Assembly: GCF_014204495.1 (NCBI RefSeq)
Contig: NZ_JACHLN010000001.1
Span: 1,426,001 to 1,490,000 of the forward strand
DNA length: 64,000 bases
Direction: 5' to 3'
Source of the DNA: Sphingomonas kyeonggiensis
Lineage (GTDB): Bacteria; Pseudomonadota; Alphaproteobacteria; Sphingomonadales; Sphingomonadaceae
Position 1 is the stretch's first letter. Each line of letters begins with the position of its first letter. Shown here piece after piece: positions 24,839 to 33,866 of this stretch. Both the position numbers and the translations under genes were made by a program. The notes under the pieces were generated by a model. That model was not told the origin of the DNA and did not search any database. It saw only the letters and a list, made by a program, of their open reading frames with translations.

Positions 24839-25972
24839 ATGGCCGCCATGTCCGTACGTCCCTGGCGCGATATCGTCCGGCGGCCCAGCCGTCAGATCAT
24901 GGTGGGTAATGTGCCCGTTGGCGGCGATGCGCCGGTGACGGTGCAGACCATGACCAACACTGCCACCTCAGACGCGCGCGCGACGATCGACCAGATCCGC
25001 CGCTGCGAGGATGCCGGCGTGGATATCATCCGCGTCTCCTGCCCGGACGTCGAATCGACCGCCGCGCTCAAGCAGATCGTCCGTGCCAGCCGGGTGCCGA
25101 TCGTCGCGGACATCCATTTCCACTACAAGCGCGCGCTCGAAGCCGCCGATGCCGGCGCCGCATGCCTGCGCATCAATCCGGGCAATATCGGCAGCGCCGA
25201 CCGCGTGAACGAAGTGGTCAACGCCGCCAAGGCCAATGGCTGCGCGATCCGCATCGGCGTGAATGCCGGCAGCCTCGAGAAGGATCTTCTCGAGAAATAT
25301 GGCGAGCCGTGCCCCGAGGCGCTGGTCGAATCGGCGCTCGATCACATCAAGCTGCTCCAGGACCGCGACTTCCACGAGTTCAAGGTCGCGGTGAAGGCAT
25401 CGGACGTGTTCCTGGCCGTCGCCGCGTACCAGCAGCTGGCCGACGCAGTCGATTGTCCGCTGCACCTCGGCATCACCGAGGCGGGCGGTTTCGTCGGCGG
25501 CACGGTGAAGAGCGCGATCGGTATCGGTTCGCTGCTTTGGTTCGGTATCGGCGACACGATCCGGGTCAGCCTCTCGGCCGAGCCTGAAGAGGAAGTCCGC
25601 GTCGGCTTCGAGATCCTCAAGGCGCTCGGCATCCGCAATAGGGGTGTCCGCGTCGTCAGCTGCCCGAGCTGCGCGCGCCAGGGCTTCGACGTGATCCGCA
25701 CGGTGCAGGCGCTCGAGGACCGGCTCCAGCACATCCGCACGCCGCTGTCGCTCTCGGTGCTCGGTTGCGTGGTCAACGGCCCCGGCGAAGCGCGCGAGAC
25801 CGATATCGGGCTCACGGGGGGCGGCAATGGCAAGCACATGGTCTATCTGTCGGGCGTCACCGATCACACGGTGAACGATGCCGACATGCTCGATCACATC
25901 GTCAAGCTGGTCGAGGCCAAGGCGGCGGAGATCGAGGCGGCCAGCGAGGCCGCGGCCCAAGCCGCCGAATGA
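24839..25972 (+). CDS. ispG: 4-hydroxy-3-methylbut-2-enyl diphosphate synthase IspG
   Basis: A 377-residue enzyme of the methylerythritol phosphate pathway that converts MEcPP to HMBPP using a [4Fe-4S] cluster, in the cytoplasm, for isoprenoid synthesis. Conserved sequence: [53 protein letters not shown] and the cluster ligands in [11 protein letters not shown] (two Cys) and [13 protein letters not shown] (Cys and Glu). The bacterial two-domain form fits the length. The start may be ATG at 24839 or ATG at 24848; neither has a clear AGGAG. The following gene begins with an ATGA overlap. Confidence 0.93.
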   Translation: MAAMSVRPWRDIVRRPSRQIMVGNVPVGGDAPVTVQTMTNTATSDARATIDQIRRCEDAGVDIIRVSCPDVESTAALKQIVRASRVPIVADIHFHYKRALEAADAGAACLRINPGNIGSADRVNEVVNAAKANGCAIRIGVNAGSLEKDLLEKYGEPCPEALVESALDHIKLLQDRDFHEFKVAVKASDVFLAVAAYQQLADAVDCPLHLGITEAGGFVGGTVKSAIGIGSLLWFGIGDTIRVSLSAEPEEEVRVGFEILKALGIRNRGVRVVSCPSCARQGFDVIRTVQALEDRLQHIRTPLSLSVLGCVVNGPGEARETDIGLTGGGNGKHMVYLSGVTDHTVNDADMLDHIVKLVEAKAAEIEAASEAAAQAAE

Positions 25973-26771
25973 TCCTGGCAGCGATCGTCGCGCAGGTGGT
26001 GATCCCGCCCGCGCCGTCGACCGAGCCCGGCACCCTGCTGCGCGCCCAGGTTCTCCAGCGCTGGGACGTCGACAGCAAGCCGCATCGCCAGTTTCCGGAA
26101 CTGCCGATCTTCCAGCAGCGCGTGGAGCCGGCGGGCGACATGATCCTCGCGCTTTCGGGCGCGGAGGCGAAGGCGTTCAAGGCGCGGACCGGCATAGGCG
26201 TGATCGGCAGCTGGGAAGTCGCGGAATGGCTGGTCCAGCCGCGCGACCCCTATGCCCCACTGGTCCACCGTGGGTTCCTGTTCTGCGACCGCGACGGCAA
26301 GCGCTATCGCCTCTGCCTGCGCGACGCGGATGACGATGGCCGGGTCGAGGCGAAGGGCGAAGTGGTCCCCGGAGGGATCGTCTTCACGCCGATCGAACCC
26401 GCGCCCTACAACATCTCCGGCAGCTCGGGCGAACCCAATATTTCGGCGTCACCATCGCCTATGATCACCGTCCCGACGGGCAGCTGGATTTCTATGCGTC
26501 GATCGCGGGCAATTCGAGCGCGCGGATCAGCCGGCCGGTGATCGTCGATCCCGCGCGGCTGCCGGCGAGGGTCGAGCTGCTCGGCGCCCAGCTCACCGTG
26601 CACGCCTGGGACGGCAAGAAGCCCATGGTCTCGGTCGACCGGATCATGACCAGCGGAGCGATCCGGCTGGTCGAGGCGCCGGTACCCGGTCGGAGCGGCA
26701 AGAGCCTCCGCGTCGAGATGGTCGACGGGCCACTTCCGCAGATGGTCGTGCGCGCGATCGATAAGCGCTAG
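25969..26771 (+). pseudogene. Unknown gene split by a one-base deletion
   Basis: Two frames read as one protein of about 267 residues. The first starts at 25969 ([11 protein letters not shown]), overlapping ispG as ATGA, and holds normal protein up to NISGSSG. From 26427 the sense-like sequence moves to another frame (GRTQYFGVTIAYDHRPDGQL) and continues to the stop at 26771. Adding one G to the GGG at 26427-26429 restores a single frame. As it stands, translation ends at 26541 with an unlike tail. It is a natural frameshift or an assembly error. The product looks exported or membrane-anchored at its N-terminus, with an acidic DADDDGRVEAKGE stretch. I do not recognise the family. Confidence 0.75.
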
Positions 26772-26780
26772 CGGCGCGGC

Positions 26781-27677
26781 ATGCATCGGACGATCATCGC
26801 GGCGCTGCTCGCCGCCTGCGCGGGCATTGCGCTCTATTCGATCATGGACGCGGTGATGAAGGGGATCAGCCTCGTCATCGGCGCCTATGCCGCGATCTTC
26901 TGGCGGCTGGTGGCGGGCGCGGCGATCATGACGCCGCTGTTCGCCTTTTCCGGGCAGCGCCTGCCGTCGGCCCGGGTGCTCCGCATCCATGCGATCCGCA
27001 GCGTGGTGATCGCGGTGATGGCGATCGCCTTCTTCTGGGGCATCGTCCGCGTGCCGCTGGCCGAGGCGATCGCGCTCACCTTCATCGCCCCGCTGATCGC
27101 GCTCGTGCTTGCCGCGGTCTTCCTGCACGAGAAGATCGGCACCCGCTCGATCCTCGGCTCGCTGCTCGGCCTGGCCGGGGTCGGCATCATCCTGGCCGGG
27201 CAACTGGGCGTGCCGCACCGGCCCGATTCGGCGCTGGGCATGGTCGCGATACTCACCTCGGCGGTGTTCTACGCGGTCAATCTCGTCATCGCGCGGCACC
27301 AGGCGCAGCAGGCCGGGCCGATCGAGATCGCCTTCTTCCAGAACTGGATCATCCTCGGCCTGTTCGCGTTGCCGGCGCCCTGGCTGCTGGTGATGCCGGC
27401 ACCCGGCCAATGGTGGCTGGTGGTGCTGGCCGCCGGGCTGGCGATCGTCTCGCTGCTGCTGCTGTCCTGGGCCTATGCCAGGGCGGAAGCCCAGGTGCTG
27501 CTCACCGTCGAGTACACCGCCTTCGTCTGGGCTGCGCTCATGGGCTGGCTGTTCTTCCGCGAGCCGCTGACCCTGCTGACGATCGGCGGCACCTTGCTGA
27601 TCGTCGCCGGATGCGTGATGGCGGCGCGCAGCAAGCCCGGCATCGCCGAGCCCGAAGTGGAGCCCGCCCTTTCATGA
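26781..27677 (+). CDS. EamA/DMT-family transporter
   Basis: A 298-residue inner-membrane protein with ten hydrophobic segments in two homologous halves of about five each, the hallmark of EamA (drug/metabolite transporter) proteins. The first half ends near GILAGQLGVPHRP and the second begins at ALGMVAILTSAVFYAVNLVI. The final segment (LLTIGGTLLIVAGCVMAAR) is typical of the family. The substrate cannot be told; members export amino acids, nucleosides or drugs. It starts nine bases after the frameshifted gene and overlaps the following GNAT gene (ATGA). Confidence 0.85.
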   Translation: MHRTIIAALLAACAGIALYSIMDAVMKGISLVIGAYAAIFWRLVAGAAIMTPLFAFSGQRLPSARVLRIHAIRSVVIAVMAIAFFWGIVRVPLAEAIALTFIAPLIALVLAAVFLHEKIGTRSILGSLLGLAGVGIILAGQLGVPHRPDSALGMVAILTSAVFYAVNLVIARHQAQQAGPIEIAFFQNWIILGLFALPAPWLLVMPAPGQWWLVVLAAGLAIVSLLLLSWAYARAEAQVLLTVEYTAFVWAALMGWLFFREPLTLLTIGGTLLIVAGCVMAARSKPGIAEPEVEPALS

Positions 27678-28150
27678 TCGCCATCCGCACCGCCACCCCC
27701 GACGACGTCGCGCTGATCCTCGGCCTGGTCCGCGAGCTTGCCGTCTACGAGCGTGAGCCCGACGCGGTGGTCGCGACCGAGGCGATGCTGCACAAGGCAC
27801 TGTTCGAGACCCATGTCGCGGAGAGCCTGGTCGCCGAGCTGGACGGCAAGCCCGTGGGCTTCGCGCTGTTCTTCCACAATTTCTCGACCTGGACAGGCAA
27901 GCCCGGCATCTATCTCGAAGACCTGTATGTCACACCCGATGCGCGCGGGTCTGGCGCGGGCAAGGCGCTGCTCCGGTATCTGGCCGGCATCGCGCTCGAT
28001 CGGGACTGCGGCCGTTTCGAATGGTCGGTGCTCGACTGGAACACGCCGGCGATCGATTTCTACCGGGCGATGGGTGCCGAGGCGATGGAAGAATGGACCG
28101 TGCAGCGCGTCTCGGGCGATGCACTGCGCAAACTGGCCGGACGCGCCTGA
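27674..28150 (+). CDS. GNAT-family N-acetyltransferase, diamine-acetyltransferase-like
   Basis: A 158-residue GNAT enzyme. Strand 4 and motif A read IYLEDLYVTPDARGSGAGKA (acetyl-CoA pyrophosphate loop with G-S-G-A-G-K), followed by the helix ALLRYLAGIALDRDC and motif B with WNTPAIDFYRAMGAE. The pattern FFHNFSTWTGKPGIYLEDLY resembles spermidine/spermine or thialysine acetyltransferases, so a small amine is a possible acceptor. The ATG overlaps the stop of the EamA gene; a transporter plus acetyltransferase pair could handle one compound, but this is inference. The next gene starts at TGATG. Confidence 0.82.
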   Translation: MIAIRTATPDDVALILGLVRELAVYEREPDAVVATEAMLHKALFETHVAESLVAELDGKPVGFALFFHNFSTWTGKPGIYLEDLYVTPDARGSGAGKALLRYLAGIALDRDCGRFEWSVLDWNTPAIDFYRAMGAEAMEEWTVQRVSGDALRKLAGRA

Positions 28151-28503
28151 TGGCGATCGACCAGGGCCTGGTCGATTGGGTGGCGGAGGCGATGGAGCCG
28201 GTCGGCACGGTAACCTCGAAGCGGCTGTTCGGCGGCGCGGCGCTTTATTGTGACGGGCTGGCCTTCGCGATCCTCGCCTTCGACGCGCTGTGGCTCAAGG
28301 CGGATGCGGAGAGCGATGCCGAATGGGGCGATGCCGAGCGCTTCTCGGTCACGCGCGAGGACGGCAAGGTCCAGTCGCTCAACTATCGCCGCGCGCCCGA
28401 CGAGACCTATGACGATGCCGACGAACTGCGCCGCTGGGCGCTGCTCGCGCTTGATGCTGCCCGTCGCGCACCGCCGAAGAAACCAAGGAAGAAGAAGGCC
28501 TAG
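28150..28503 (+). CDS. TfoX N-terminal domain protein
   Basis: A 117-residue protein whose residues 5-100 match the TfoX/Sxy N-terminal domain: a start DWVAEAMEPVGTVTSKRLFG, then GGAALYCDGLAFAILAFDALWLK and a FSVTREDGKVQSLNYRRAP stretch. It lacks the C-terminal TfoX domain, as do many alphaproteobacterial single-domain members. The full-length protein controls competence in gamma-proteobacteria; whether these single-domain forms do anything similar is unknown. A Lys/Arg-rich tail ends the protein. ATG overlaps the GNAT stop by one base, and the 3' end overlaps the convergent DUF1345 gene by four. Confidence 0.8.
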   Translation: MAIDQGLVDWVAEAMEPVGTVTSKRLFGGAALYCDGLAFAILAFDALWLKADAESDAEWGDAERFSVTREDGKVQSLNYRRAPDETYDDADELRRWALLALDAARRAPPKKPRKKKA

Positions 28504-29150
28504 CCGCCGCCCAGCACGTTGATCGTGAACGCCAGGATGCCCAGGTTGAACACGAACGCCGCCAGGCAGTGCGCGGTCACCACGCGGCGCAGGCGCCGGC
28601 TGGAGATGGTCACGTCGCTGGTCTGGAAGGTCATGCCCAGGCAGACCGCGAAATAGAGGAAGTCCCAGTAATCGGGCTCCTTGGTATCCGGGAATTCCAG
28701 TCCGCCCGAATCTGCGCCGTTCCGTGCCGCCGTGTAGAAGATATGCGCATAGTGCAGCGCGTAGATGGTGTTGCTGAACGTCCAGCTCAGCGCCAGCGTG
28801 CCGAGGATCGCCGGCAGCGCCCAGGGGTTGGACTTGATCCCGCTCAGCACTTCGGCGGCGATCGAGGTGAACACCGCTGCGCCCACCATCACCGTGATCA
28901 GCAGAAGCATCGGCCGGTTGGCATCGTTGCGGCAGGCGCTCTCGCGCATCCCGCTGGCGCGGTGGCTCAGCAGCGGGATCGTCGAAATCAGGAAGGCGGC
29001 CGCGCCGATGTCGAAGGCCAGCATCACGCCGAAATGCAGGCCGACCGCGGGCAACAGGATCCAGCCCGACGCCAGGGTCGCGCCGACGAACAGCAGGAAG
29101 CGCGGCGGCGCCACGACATTGCCGATGCCGCGGCGATGCGGCGCGCTCAT
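28500..29150 (-). CDS. DUF1345 membrane protein
   Basis: A 216-residue integral membrane protein with about five hydrophobic segments. The conserved stretch AAEVLSGIKSNPWALPAILG, then LSWTFSNTIYALHYAHIFY and EPDYWDFLYFAVCLGMTFQT, matches DUF1345. The function is unknown. It starts at ATG 29150, overlapping the stop of the upstream membrane gene by ATGA, so it is translated with it. It is convergent with the TfoX-like gene. Confidence 0.85.
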   Translation of the reverse strand: MSAPHRRGIGNVVAPPRFLLFVGATLASGWILLPAVGLHFGVMLAFDIGAAAFLISTIPLLSHRASGMRESACRNDANRPMLLLITVMVGAAVFTSIAAEVLSGIKSNPWALPAILGTLALSWTFSNTIYALHYAHIFYTAARNGADSGGLEFPDTKEPDYWDFLYFAVCLGMTFQTSDVTISSRRLRRVVTAHCLAAFVFNLGILAFTINVLGGG

Positions 29151-29830
29151 GCCCGGCGCACCCAGCGCGGGTTGATCGCGCCCACCGCGGCAAGCGCGAG
29201 CAAGGCCATCCAGCCATAGCTGTGGGCCTGCATCATCCAGGGGTGGTGCGGCGCGCTCAGCAGGAACCAGAGCGAGACCAGCCCGCCTGCCGCCAGCGGC
29301 ACGGCGGTGAGCTTGGCGACCAGGGTCCCGCGCCAGGCCAGCAGCGACAGCATCAGCTCGCCGATGCCGAGCAGCGCGAACTTGGTGCGCACCACGACGA
29401 ACAACATGTCGAACAGGCTCTGCGCATCTGGGCCGACCGGCAGGATCTGGAGCAGGATCACGCCCTCGACCTGGTCGAACAGCGCGGCGGCGAACAGCAC
29501 GCCCATCGCGGCGAGGCCCAGCCTGCGCGCATCGTGGCGCAGCGCCCAGGCGCCGAGGACCAGGAAGGTCGCATAAGCGGGGATGAAGACGAGTGCGTCC
29601 CACCAGCTCGCGCTGAGCTGCGCGATGCGGAACTTCTCGGAACAGGGTGGGGCGCCGAACAACTCGGCAAGCTCGGCGGGATTGCGGACCAGCTCAAGCG
29701 CGATGATCGGCCCGGCACCATGTGTGGGGCCGCAGGCGACGAGGTCCGGGATGCGCCCAAACCCCATCGACGCTGCCAGCGTCGCCAGCCCGGCCACTGC
29801 GCACAGTCGCCAGGCCAGCGCACCGTTCAA
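29147..29830 (-). CDS. Multi-pass membrane protein of unknown family
   Basis: A 227-residue protein with about six hydrophobic segments (the first spans roughly residues 3-21). I do not recognise the family. Visible features: a loop with two cysteines (ACGPTHG and PPCSEKF) and two short charged loops (ALRHDARR). The TTG start at 29830 overlaps the ppa stop as TTGA, and its stop overlaps the DUF1345 ATG. It is therefore in a ppa-unknown-DUF1345 operon. A later internal ATG is an alternative, but would remove the first helix. Confidence 0.65.
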   Translation of the reverse strand: MNGALAWRLCAVAGLATLAASMGFGRIPDLVACGPTHGAGPIIALELVRNPAELAELFGAPPCSEKFRIAQLSASWWDALVFIPAYATFLVLGAWALRHDARRLGLAAMGVLFAAALFDQVEGVILLQILPVGPDAQSLFDMLFVVVRTKFALLGIGELMLSLLAWRGTLVAKLTAVPLAAGGLVSLWFLLSAPHHPWMMQAHSYGWMALLALAAVGAINPRWVRRA

Positions 29831-30375
29831 GCCGCGGCGGCCTCCTTGGCCTTCTTCGCGGCTTCGATCGCTTCGAGCACGATCTTGCGGGCCTCTTCCG
29901 CATCGCCCCACTGGCCGATGCGCACCCACTTCTCGGACTCGAGGTCCTTGTAGTGCTTGAAGAAGTGCTCGATCTGCTGGAGCACGATCGAGGGCAGGTC
30001 CTGCCGCTCGCCGATGTCCGAATAGTACGGGAAGGTCGAGTCGACCGGCACGCAGATCAGCTTCTCGTCGCCGCCGGCCTCGTCCTCGAGCTTGAGCACG
30101 CCGATCGGGCGGGCACGCACGACGCAGCCCGGCACGAAGGGCGAGCGCGCGATGACGAGCGCATCGAGCGGATCGCCGTCCGGCGACAGGGTGTGCGGCA
30201 CGAAGCCGTAATTCGCCGGATAGCGCATCGGGGTGTGCAGGATGCGATCGACGAAGAGCGCACCGCTCTCCTTGTCGAACTCATACTTCACCGGCTCGCC
30301 GCCGACCGGCACTTCGATGATGACGTTCAGGCTGTTCGGCGGATCATCACCCACCGGAATAAGATCAATACGCAC
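29827..30375 (-). CDS. ppa: Inorganic pyrophosphatase
   Basis: A 182-residue family I soluble pyrophosphatase that hydrolyses pyrophosphate to two phosphates in the cytoplasm, pulling biosynthetic reactions forward. The signature DGDPLDALV carries the metal-binding Asp residues; other active-site parts are VPVGGEPVKYEFDKESG, RYPANYGFVP and the SDIGERQDLP stretch. The Lys/Ala-rich tail is typical of alphaproteobacterial members. The start is GTG at 30375, with AAGGGATAACAG upstream. Gene order ppa, membrane protein, DUF1345 continues downstream with overlaps. Confidence 0.94.
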   Translation of the reverse strand: MRIDLIPVGDDPPNSLNVIIEVPVGGEPVKYEFDKESGALFVDRILHTPMRYPANYGFVPHTLSPDGDPLDALVIARSPFVPGCVVRARPIGVLKLEDEAGGDEKLICVPVDSTFPYYSDIGERQDLPSIVLQQIEHFFKHYKDLESEKWVRIGQWGDAEEARKIVLEAIEAAKKAKEAAAA

Positions 30376-30417
30376 GCTGCTGTTATCCCTTAGCTGGGCG
30401 GTTGCGCCCCTCCGGCC

Positions 30418-32322
30418 TCACTTGGGCTGGAGGAGTTTGTCCAGGCCAGCCTCTCCTTCGCTTGTTTTTTCGAGGTGCGGATAGCGCAGCCCGTCATGAT
30501 AGTCGATGGCCACGTCGCGGTAGCGCGAGCCGCGCTTCACGGTGAGCTTGATCGGCTCCTTGCTGCCCTTGGCGGCCTTCACCGCGTCCCGCAGCTTGTC
30601 GCCGCTGAACACCGCGCCGTTCACCGCGACGATCTCGTCGGCCAGGGTGATGCCGGCGTCGAATGCCGGGCTGCCCCACATCACGCCCGTGATGCCCTTG
30701 GGCCCGATCGACAGGCCGATCGAATAGGACAGGTCGGTGGCGGTCTTGGGCGTCACCTTGTTGGGGGTGTCGTTGTAGACCAGCTTGTAGCCGTTGCGCT
30801 CGAACCCGCTGAGCGGCGCATGCTCCGACACGTCGTTGACGCGCTCCTTGAGCAGCGTGCGCCAGTCATAGGGCAGGACCTGGTTGAGCGTCGCGACCAC
30901 GTCGTCGAACGTGTAGGCCAGCTCGCCGAAATCGCCGTCGCGTCCGCCGAAGAAGATATGCGCGAAATCGTCGATCGACTTGGTGCCGCCCGACTTCTCG
31001 CGCAGGATCGAATCGACTTCCATCCAGATCAGCAGGCCTTCGTTGTAATAGTCCTCGCTGCGCTGCCAGCTCACCCAGCCCTTGGGCGAACGCGGGGTGA
31101 TCACCGGATCGTTGGTGGTGTCTCCCATCGGGCGCCAGGTGCGGCCCTGGCGGTTGTCGAGGTTGGCGGCGATATTGGCGTAGGCATCCAGGGTATCGGC
31201 CTTGCTCACCAGCCCCGAGCGCGCCTGGAACACATAGCCCCAGAACTGGGTCTGGCCCTCATAGACCCAGAGCAGCGAGCCGCGCATCGGCACGCGATAG
31301 TCCGGCGTCCACAAATCGGCGCCGCGGCGGAACTTGCCGTCCCAGCTATGGGTGTATTCGTGCGGCAGCAGGTTGCGGCTAGTCGCCTTCTCGTCCCACT
31401 TGGTGAAATAGCCCAGGCCCGTGCCGTTCTCCGAGCTGCGGTGATGCTCCACGCCGATCCCGCCCAGTTCCTCGCTGATCGAGAGCAGGAAGCGGTAGTG
31501 ATCATAGTGCTCGACGCCGAAGGTCTTCACCGCCTGGTCGACCAGCTTGGCATGCGCCGCGATCTGCTCGGGCTTGGCGGCCAGCTCCTCGGCACTGTCG
31601 GCATAGGTCTCGATGGTCACGCGGTCGCTCAGCTTGAGCTGGCGGTAATAGCGGCCGGCGAGCACCGGCGAGTCCATCAGGATGTCGTAGCTGGTCTTGT
31701 CATAGCTGTAGACATTGCCGGCCACCTTGGCGTCCACCGCCGAGCTCGCGGTCCAGCCCTGGGGATAGGTCACCTTGGCCTGGATGGGCACGCGGCGGAC
31801 GAAATAGCCGGCCGGGTAGAGGCTGAGCGAGAAGAACTGCAGGCTCATCAGGTTGGGTGTCATCACGATGCGGCCCTGGTCGCCCACGGTGGCCGAGACG
31901 AAGTTGAAGCTCACGTCGAGCTTCTTCGCGCCCGCCGGCACGTCGATATGGAAGGCATAGACATCAACGGGATCGCGCTTCCACGGGATCACCTTGCCGT
32001 TCGCCTTGATGACCAGGCCGCCGACCTTCTCGATCTCGCCGCGCGGACCGTGCTTGCCGGGGATCCACTTCGGATAGAGCAGCACCATGTGCCCGCTCTT
32101 CGCGACCGGGATCGTCTCCTTCACGTTGAAGATCCCGCGCGTGATGTCGGTCGCGTCGATATCGAGCGTCAGCGTGCCGGGATAGGCGACGTCCCGCGCA
32201 TCGGGGATGGTGTTCGGATAGGGCGCGGTCTGCGCCGGCGCCGACTGGACCACCGAGGTCTGAGCGATGGCGGGAGCGGAGACGGAGGCGAGCAGGGCAG
32301 CTGTGGCAAGCGCACGGATCAT
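30418..32322 (-). CDS. M61-family glycyl-aminopeptidase with PDZ domain
   Basis: A 634-residue periplasmic protein with a signal peptide (ALATAALLASVSAPAIAQ). An N-terminal beta domain leads to the catalytic domain with the zinc motif HEYTHSW (HExxH) and the third ligand Glu in VYEGQTQFWG. The PDZ domain near the C-terminus is seen as ITGVMWGSPAFDAGITLADE. This fits the M61 glycyl aminopeptidase family, which removes N-terminal Gly or Ala residues. ATG at 32322 follows GAGAGG about 12 bases upstream, longer than normal spacing. It lies beside the ppa operon on the same strand, 42 bp upstream of ppa's GTG. Confidence 0.9.
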   Translation of the reverse strand: MIRALATAALLASVSAPAIAQTSVVQSAPAQTAPYPNTIPDARDVAYPGTLTLDIDATDITRGIFNVKETIPVAKSGHMVLLYPKWIPGKHGPRGEIEKVGGLVIKANGKVIPWKRDPVDVYAFHIDVPAGAKKLDVSFNFVSATVGDQGRIVMTPNLMSLQFFSLSLYPAGYFVRRVPIQAKVTYPQGWTASSAVDAKVAGNVYSYDKTSYDILMDSPVLAGRYYRQLKLSDRVTIETYADSAEELAAKPEQIAAHAKLVDQAVKTFGVEHYDHYRFLLSISEELGGIGVEHHRSSENGTGLGYFTKWDEKATSRNLLPHEYTHSWDGKFRRGADLWTPDYRVPMRGSLLWVYEGQTQFWGYVFQARSGLVSKADTLDAYANIAANLDNRQGRTWRPMGDTTNDPVITPRSPKGWVSWQRSEDYYNEGLLIWMEVDSILREKSGGTKSIDDFAHIFFGGRDGDFGELAYTFDDVVATLNQVLPYDWRTLLKERVNDVSEHAPLSGFERNGYKLVYNDTPNKVTPKTATDLSYSIGLSIGPKGITGVMWGSPAFDAGITLADEIVAVNGAVFSGDKLRDAVKAAKGSKEPIKLTVKRGSRYRDVAIDYHDGLRYPHLEKTSEGEAGLDKLLQPK

Positions 32323-32447
32323 CGGTGGAAGCGACCTCTCATTTTGAAGCGACGGGTCATAGGACCCTGCGGGCAGAGGCGTAAAGGCCTGCGCGCAAGT
32401 GCAATCCTTCACGGGACGCTAACCATTGCGCGCTACTCGTTTCCACC

Positions 32448-33749
32448 ATGTATCACGATCCCAAGCTGACGGCGGAAACCCGGGCCGATCCACGGCCCCG
32501 CTCGGCGGTGAGTACCGGCGTCGGCATGGCTGGCCTGGCCGGCATGAGCCTGTGGACCGGGATCGCCACCTTTTACGGCATGGACGGGCCCTATTCGGCG
32601 CTGGTCAATGTCGTCGCCTGCGCCGTGCCGATGGTGCTCTGGTCGATCTTCGTCGACAAGGTGCACCTGAACCCCAGCACCGGCATCGACTGGTCCTCGA
32701 AGCGCACGCTCAGGGATACGCTCGACATCTCGATCACCAAGCTCACCGGCTTGTGGCTGACCTGGGGCGGGATCGCGCTGATCTATGCCACCTTCCGCTT
32801 CTGGTGGACGGGCCGCTACGCCAATTTCGGCTGGTCGATCTGGTGCATCGAGATGGCGGCGCCGGCGCTGTTCCTGCTCTCGATCCCCTATGTCCTGTGG
32901 CTCGATCGCAAGCTGGTGCAGCCGAAGGACGGCGCCTGGCATCTCGGCGCCTGGCTGATGGGGATCAAGGAGCCGATCGATATCCCGGCGATCCAGAACC
33001 ATCTGCGCAGCTGGGCGATCAAGGGCTTCTTCCTCGCCTTCATGCTCTCGATCGTGCCGCCCAATTTCGGCGATTTCGTCGGCTGGAACTTCAGCCGCAT
33101 GTTCGACAGCCCGGCGGTGATCGCCAACTACTGCATCAGCTTCATGTTCGTGATCGACGTGGCCTTCGCCACTGCCGGCTACATCCTGACGATGCGGCCG
33201 CTCGATTCGCACATCCGCAGCGCCACGCCCTATGCGGCGGGCTGGACCGCGGCGCTGATCTGCTACCCGCCCTTCGTGCTGATGAACGAAGGCGGCGTGC
33301 TGGATTATCATCCGGGCAGCGCCGACTGGACTTACTGGTTCGCCAACCATCCCTGGATTCTGGGCGGGCTCGGCGCGGTGCTGGTGGTGCTGACCGGCAT
33401 CTATGCCTGGGCGACGATCGCCTTCGGCCTGCGCTTCTCCAACCTCACGCACCGCGGCATCCTGACCCATGGGCCCTATGCGTGGAGCCGCCACCCGGCC
33501 TATCTGTCGAAGAACCTGTTCTGGTGGCTTTCGGGCCTGCCCTTCCTCGCCACTACCAACTGGGTCGAGGGGCTGCGCAACGCGGCGATCATGGCCGTTG
33601 TCAGCGGCATCTATTACTGGCGCGCCCGCACCGAGGAGATGCATCTCGGCGCCGATCCGGCGTACCAGGAATACAGCGCCTGGATGCAGCGGAATGCCCC
33701 GGTGCCGCGCTTCTTCGCCTGGGTTGGGGGCAAGCTAAGGGCTGCCTAA
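32448..33749 (+). CDS. Isoprenylcysteine methyltransferase-like membrane protein
   Basis: A 433-residue protein with about nine or ten hydrophobic segments and a C-terminal ICMT/PEMT-type motif: GPYAWSRHPAYLSKNLFWWL, then YYWRARTEEMHLGADPAYQE. That block binds S-adenosylmethionine in isoprenylcysteine carboxyl methyltransferases and phospholipid methyltransferases. The N-terminal half of seven helices is larger than in the usual small bacterial enzyme. It probably methylates a lipid or small hydrophobic compound at the inner membrane; the acceptor is unknown. It diverges from the M61 gene over 125 bp. Confidence 0.75.
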   Translation: MYHDPKLTAETRADPRPRSAVSTGVGMAGLAGMSLWTGIATFYGMDGPYSALVNVVACAVPMVLWSIFVDKVHLNPSTGIDWSSKRTLRDTLDISITKLTGLWLTWGGIALIYATFRFWWTGRYANFGWSIWCIEMAAPALFLLSIPYVLWLDRKLVQPKDGAWHLGAWLMGIKEPIDIPAIQNHLRSWAIKGFFLAFMLSIVPPNFGDFVGWNFSRMFDSPAVIANYCISFMFVIDVAFATAGYILTMRPLDSHIRSATPYAAGWTAALICYPPFVLMNEGGVLDYHPGSADWTYWFANHPWILGGLGAVLVVLTGIYAWATIAFGLRFSNLTHRGILTHGPYAWSRHPAYLSKNLFWWLSGLPFLATTNWVEGLRNAAIMAVVSGIYYWRARTEEMHLGADPAYQEYSAWMQRNAPVPRFFAWVGGKLRAA

Positions 33750-33771
33750 CGCCTCCTTCATGCCCTCTCAT

Positions 33772-33856
33772 CCGTCATCCCCGCGAAGGCGGGGATCCAG
33801 GGTTTCTCTGCCGTTTCGCCTGTGACTCTGGATCCCCGCCTTCGCGGGGATGACGG
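33772..33856. repeat. REPIN-like inverted doublet, type A, copy 2
   Basis: Arms ATCCCCGCGAAGGCGGGGAT, slightly different from copy 1, enclose the type A spacer in reversed orientation (TTTCTCTGCCG, then CTTGTG-like CCTGTGAC). It lies between convergent ICMT-like and rsmE genes. Confidence 0.85.
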
Positions 33857-33866
33857 TTGTTAGAGC

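Noticed and set aside
26418..26440. Programmed ribosomal frameshift in the gene after ispG
   Set aside because: The site is only GGG in a plain context with no slippery heptamer or clear downstream structure. A deletion or assembly error is more likely.
30475..32469. A long open frame antisense to the M61 peptidase
   Set aside because: Compositionally a shadow frame; the peptidase has the HExxH motif, PDZ domain and signal peptide on the other strand.
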